Of a DNA stretch of 8,143 nucleotides, positions 5,635 to 8,143 are shown piece after piece. A model generated the notes under the pieces. It saw only the letters and a program-made list of their open reading frames with translations. It searched no databases and was not told the DNA's origin. Each line of letters starts with the position of its first letter. Position 1 is the stretch's first letter. The stretch lies in assembly GCA_030619345.1 (NCBI GenBank), contig JAUXBO010000098.1, forward strand, positions 1-8,143, written 5' to 3'. The position numbers and the translations under genes were made by a program. The stretch comes from Candidatus Zixiibacteriota bacterium (GTDB lineage Bacteria; Zixibacteria; MSB-5A5; GN15; FEB-12).

Positions 5635-6714
5635 GTGTCTACTGAAGAGAAAAAAGAAAAAACCAAGCCGAGATCTTCGATGGGCTTTCTTGACCATCTC
5701 GAAGAACTCCGTCGTCGGCTCTTAAAGTCGGTCTTGGCCGTAGTCGTCTGCGCCATAGGGGCCTTTTATTTCTCGACCGAGTTGATGGAGCTCATAAAGA
5801 TTCCGCTCGATGGTCAGGTCCAGTTATATAATATTCAGGTGACCGGTTCGTTTTACGCTTATCTGAAGATATCCCTTATCGTGGGAATTCTCGCTGCGCT
5901 GCCAATTCTCTTTTACCAGATGTGGTCCTTTATTTCGCCCGGGCTCTACCGGAGAGAGCGGCTGGCAATATTACCACTCGTCTTTTTCTCAACCCTGCTT
6001 TTTGCACTTGGCGGCAGTTTCTGTTTCAAAATTGTTCTGCCGTTATCATTTAGTTTCCTGATTGGATTTTCCGGTGATACCATTATCAATACAATTACAA
6101 TCGGAAGCTATATTAGTTTTGTCGGTCTGCTGCTTATGGCCTTCGGTTTTGGATTTCAACTTCCGATTTTAGCTTACTTCCTGGGCAAGATGGGAATAGT
6201 TACCCCCCGCATGCTGCAGAAGGGGAGACGCTATGCCCTGGTTGGTATTCTGATTGTGGGAGCAATCATAACGCCGCCGGATATTTTCACCCAGTTCTTG
6301 CTTGCTGTGCCTTTGTACATTCTGTACGAAGTTTCGATATTGGTGGTGAAATCTACCGGTAAGCGCAAGGAAGAAGTGTCCGAACAATCGGGCGGGTATC
6401 TCTTCTGGTTAACCGGTATCTATCTTGGACTGGCTCTGGTTCAAGGAACGGTTATCGTAATTCATGAGCAGCTCTTGGACGGCCAAGTCAGCCTGCTAGG
6501 CAGTATTACGTCGATAGTATTCACCCTACATTATCCGGCTGTCTGGTTGGCCAATTGGATGCTGGGTCTGGCCGGAAGTTCCTCAAACCTGTTGGCGACG
6601 ATCCTCATCTATTTGGTTCTTTGCTACCTGCAATGGATTCTCATCTATTCAGTAATACGAGGAGTCTATCAGGGCTTGCGCGGAACTAAACCTACTGACG
6701 AGGCGGGCGACTAA
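5635..6714 (+). CDS. tatC: Sec-independent translocase TatC with an extra C-terminal membrane region
   Basis: TatC is the multi-spanning receptor of the twin-arginine translocase, binding Tat signal peptides and exporting folded proteins across the inner membrane. With GTG 5635 the protein has 359 residues. After a charged N-tail come the TatC motif FLDHLEELRRRL (18-29) and six membrane segments up to about residue 239. These include YQMWSFISPGLYRRER, FGFGFQLPI (Gln176 at the position where E. coli has Glu170; Gln also occurs in other TatCs), RRYALVGILIVGAIITPPDI and LLAVPLYILYEVSIL. Typical TatC proteins are about 250 residues. Here, after a hydrophilic linker (GKRKEEVSEQSG), about 105 residues add three further hydrophobic segments (about 255-277, 290-314, 318-341), giving nine in all. 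No tatA/tatB is visible nearby. An alternative start is ATG 5680, exactly at MGFLDHL. Family assignment is certain; the role of the extension is unknown. Confidence 0.95.
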   Translation: MSTEEKKEKTKPRSSMGFLDHLEELRRRLLKSVLAVVVCAIGAFYFSTELMELIKIPLDGQVQLYNIQVTGSFYAYLKISLIVGILAALPILFYQMWSFISPGLYRRERLAILPLVFFSTLLFALGGSFCFKIVLPLSFSFLIGFSGDTIINTITIGSYISFVGLLLMAFGFGFQLPILAYFLGKMGIVTPRMLQKGRRYALVGILIVGAIITPPDIFTQFLLAVPLYILYEVSILVVKSTGKRKEEVSEQSGGYLFWLTGIYLGLALVQGTVIVIHEQLLDGQVSLLGSITSIVFTLHYPAVWLANWMLGLAGSSSNLLATILIYLVLCYLQWILIYSVIRGVYQGLRGTKPTDEAGD

Positions 6715-6781
6715 AATCCAAGCTGCCGCCTAGGTGGCGCTCTATGTAGTTGAAACTGTCACCTCTTAACTGATTGCAAGT

Positions 6782-6809
6782 AGCTCACTTGGGGTGGACA
6801 AGTGCAGCT
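6782..6809. terminator. Hairpin between tatC and the tRNA promoter (possible tatC terminator)
   Basis: AGCTCACTTG (6782-6791), loop GGGTGGA, and CAAGTG-C-AGCT (6799-6809) form a 10-bp stem with one bulged C. CAAG/CTTG further out could extend it. It lies 67 bp past the tatC stop and ends 4 bp before the tRNA -35 box. No strong T-run follows, so termination is only a guess. It could equally be an operator or a structure insulating tRNA transcription. Confidence 0.4.
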
Positions 6810-6813
6810 TGTC

Positions 6814-6842
6814 TTGACAATACCGTCCAGAATCCCTAACTT
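6814..6842 (+). promoter_or_regulatory. Promoter of tRNA-Gly
   Basis: A perfect TTGACA (6814-6819) is followed after 17 bp by TAACTT (6837-6842), a weak -10. The predicted start near 6849 leaves only a few bases of leader before the mature tRNA end at 6853. That position supports the call despite the poor -10. Confidence 0.5.
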
Positions 6843-6852
6843 CAGACGTATT

Positions 6853-6924
6853 GCGGGCGTAATTCAGTGGTAGAATGTCAGCTTCCCAAGCTGGACGTCG
6901 GGAGTTCGAACCTCCTCGCCCGCT
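6853..6924 (+). tRNA. tRNA-Gly (anticodon CCC)
   Basis: A full cloverleaf can be drawn. The acceptor stem is GCGGGCG (6853-6859) with CGCCCGC (6917-6923), followed by discriminator T6924. The D arm is ATTC/GAAT with loop AGTGGTA, which carries the invariant GG. The anticodon stem is TCAGC/GCTGG with loop TTCCCAA, giving anticodon CCC for the glycine codon GGG. The variable loop is ACGTC. The T arm is GGGAG/CTCCT with loop TTCGAAC. The CCA end is not encoded and must be added enzymatically. A run of eight T (6926-6933) right after the gene may end the transcript, though the next gene starts only 26 bp downstream and could be read through. Confidence 0.96.
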
Positions 6925-6950
6925 ATTTTTTTTAGTATTGGAGTGATAAA

Positions 6951-7826
6951 GTGAGACGTATTTCGAGACGAGATTGTTTGTGGATGCTTCTGGCGGTTGA
7001 ACTGCTGTTTGGCGGAATATTTTCCGCAGAGAGTATTCAAGCCCAAATGAACGTTTGGCAAACCAATGTGACCAAGAATGAACTGGGCGTTTGTCTAATG
7101 AAGCCGTTCGTCACCGAACGAATAAGACCGGGAATCAAGACATCATCAGTTTCCGGTATGGTTTTCGGTCGCTTCGGCAGCAGCAAGCTACGTTCCGTAT
7201 TTGCAATTCCATTCTACACTGTAGATTTCAACAGTTACATTAGAATTCCGGAACCGGGTCTCCTTGGTCCTCACACCGGGTCACGAAAATCGATTATAGG
7301 AAATCCCTATCTCGGAATTCAGCATTCCATTAAGCGGACCAGTTCTTTCGGTGAGTTAGGTGTCTGGATTCCTGTCAGTTCATTTGACGAAGCAAACGAT
7401 GCCGCAGCGGCATACGGCCAAATGTCCCACCCGCTATATATTGAACCGGTTTTCTCGGGAGTTTGGTCAGTCTCAGGTGCGATCAACAATATTCACGGTG
7501 GCGAAAAACCCATATCTGCCAAAACCAGATTTGGGTTTTCTGTTGTGAAGCCCGAGAAACATACTGATTTGTTTGGAGAATATGCAGGAATGGTCTTCAT
7601 CGAAAAGAAGTCGTATTGTGCGGGAGTTGGATTAAGTGGCCGCATCCTTCTTAATCAACCTAATTCTGCCGGATTGTGGGACCGGACACTTCACGAATTT
7701 GCTCTCTGGTACGAACTGATCCTCTCCAATATCCGACCCGGCGTGAGAATTCGGGCTCCACTCGATTCGGAGACACAAGAATCTGTTTCGGTGATAGGCG
7801 ACTTCTACTTTTCTAGAAGCTTATAG
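6951..7826 (+). CDS. Putative exported outer-membrane protein, family unknown
   Basis: This is a 291-residue exported protein. GTG 6951 is chosen as start because GGAG (6940-6943) sits 7 bases upstream and the N-terminus then reads as a signal peptide: RRISRRDCLW, a hydrophobic core (LLAVELLFGGIFS), and likely cleavage near SIQA/QMN. The N-region contains SRRDCL, close to the twin-arginine consensus S-R-R-x-F-L-K but with Cys in place of Phe and Trp in place of Lys. The mature part is rich in Gly and aromatic residues with alternating patterns (VSGMVFGRFG, FGELGVWIPVSSF, FGEYAGMVFIEKKSYCAGVG) and ends VIGDFYFSRSL, which fits an outer-membrane beta-barrel. I cannot assign a family. It follows the tRNA by 26 bp and may have its own promoter or depend on tRNA read-through. 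Confidence 0.7.
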   Translation: MRRISRRDCLWMLLAVELLFGGIFSAESIQAQMNVWQTNVTKNELGVCLMKPFVTERIRPGIKTSSVSGMVFGRFGSSKLRSVFAIPFYTVDFNSYIRIPEPGLLGPHTGSRKSIIGNPYLGIQHSIKRTSSFGELGVWIPVSSFDEANDAAAAYGQMSHPLYIEPVFSGVWSVSGAINNIHGGEKPISAKTRFGFSVVKPEKHTDLFGEYAGMVFIEKKSYCAGVGLSGRILLNQPNSAGLWDRTLHEFALWYELILSNIRPGVRIRAPLDSETQESVSVIGDFYFSRSL

Positions 7827-7885
7827 GAATGATCTCTTGTCGGTTGGTTAGTTTACAAATAAGAAGAATATGAGTTTGTGAACCA

Positions 7886-8143
7886 GTGAAGATACTAAAC
7901 ATTGACCCTGCATCGCCGCTGTTTGGATATGTCCGACCCGGCTACAGAATACTGACCGTCAACGGAAACCGTATCGAAGACTCTATCGACTTCCGGTATA
8001 AAACAACCGATGAACGAGTCAAAATTACATTCGCCGATCCCGAAGGTCGTACGCTTGACTTCGATTTTGAAGATGTTTTTGCTGATGATCTGGGACTTAC
8101 TCTGGACGATGGGAAAGTGCGGGTTTGCAAGAACGACTGCATA
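7886..8143 (+). CDS. DUF512-type radical SAM protein with N-terminal PDZ-like domain (3' end outside window)
   Basis: These are the first 86 residues of a longer protein. Residues 1-30 (KILNIDPASPLFGYVRPGYR, then ILTVNGNRIED) match the short PDZ-like N-terminus of the DUF512/TIGR03279 radical SAM proteins. A D/E-rich strand region follows (FEDVFADDLGLTLDDGKVRV). Residues 81-86 are CKNDCI, the first two cysteines of the family's CxxxCxxC iron-sulfur/SAM motif, and the third Cys would fall two codons past the window edge. Full-length members are about 430 residues, and their physiological substrate is not established. GTG 7886 is the only plausible start, since an in-frame TGA lies at 7871-7873 and no clear ribosome binding site is seen. 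The 59-bp gap after the previous gene holds no convincing promoter or terminator. Confidence 0.85.
   Translation, partial: MKILNIDPASPLFGYVRPGYRILTVNGNRIEDSIDFRYKTTDERVKITFADPEGRTLDFDFEDVFADDLGLTLDDGKVRVCKNDCI

Noticed and set aside
7802..7819. Hairpin CTTCTA-cttttc-TAGAAG as a terminator
   Set aside because: It lies within the coding sequence before the stop codon, is short and AT-rich, and has no T-run after it.

Overview
The window looks like an ordinary chromosomal stretch of a Gram-negative bacterium of the FCB superphylum, most likely candidate division Zixibacteria or a close relative. This placement is an inference from three things. There is a large secreted repeat protein ending in a two-motif dockerin-like tail (GNVDGD ... 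DIGDLT ... DLNGDG ... DIADLT). There are several signal-peptide-bearing putative outer-membrane proteins. A tRNA gene lacks an encoded CCA end. Base composition is balanced, roughly 50% G+C. I see no plasmid, phage or complete insertion-sequence gene and no CRISPR array.

Region 1 (1-1928, + strand) is a compact housekeeping cluster. It holds the 3' two fifths or more of glyA (serine hydroxymethyltransferase), a small MTH1187/YkoF-type thiamine-binding protein, cutA, and nrdR after a 49-bp gap. The first three genes are joined by 1-bp stop/start overlaps, so they are almost certainly co-transcribed and translationally coupled. Immediately after the nrdR stop, in the same frame, a 67-codon open stretch carries a zinc-site-like pattern (CxC..C, DH, CxxH). 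It has no normal start codon and may be a remnant or an unrecognised small protein.

Region 2 (1929-4572, + strand) is a spacer with a short diverged direct repeat and a good sigma70-type promoter. It is followed by an exported 798-residue protein made of about 13-14 roughly 50-residue WDG repeats plus the dockerin-like tail.

Region 3 (4573-5569) is a convergent intergenic stretch packed with palindromes, including a nested inverted repeat of about 100 bp. That repeat overlaps the 3' end of a minus-strand outer-membrane beta-barrel gene, which ends in an Asp-rich tail encoded by an ATC-type microsatellite.

Region 4 (5590-6714, + strand) is tatC with an embedded consensus promoter. The promoter implies that translation starts at GTG 5635, possibly on a leaderless mRNA, and not at the upstream ATG. 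The protein carries an unusual C-terminal extension of about 105 residues with three extra predicted membrane segments.

Region 5 (6715-8143, + strand) holds a hairpin, a promoter and tRNA-Gly(CCC). These are followed by a second putative outer-membrane protein with a twin-arginine-like N-terminus, then the 5' end of a DUF512-type radical SAM protein that runs off the window.

No multi-gene novel system is evident. The most unusual items are the extended TatC, the Cys-rich open frame after nrdR, and the palindromic element that supplies the end of the beta-barrel gene.
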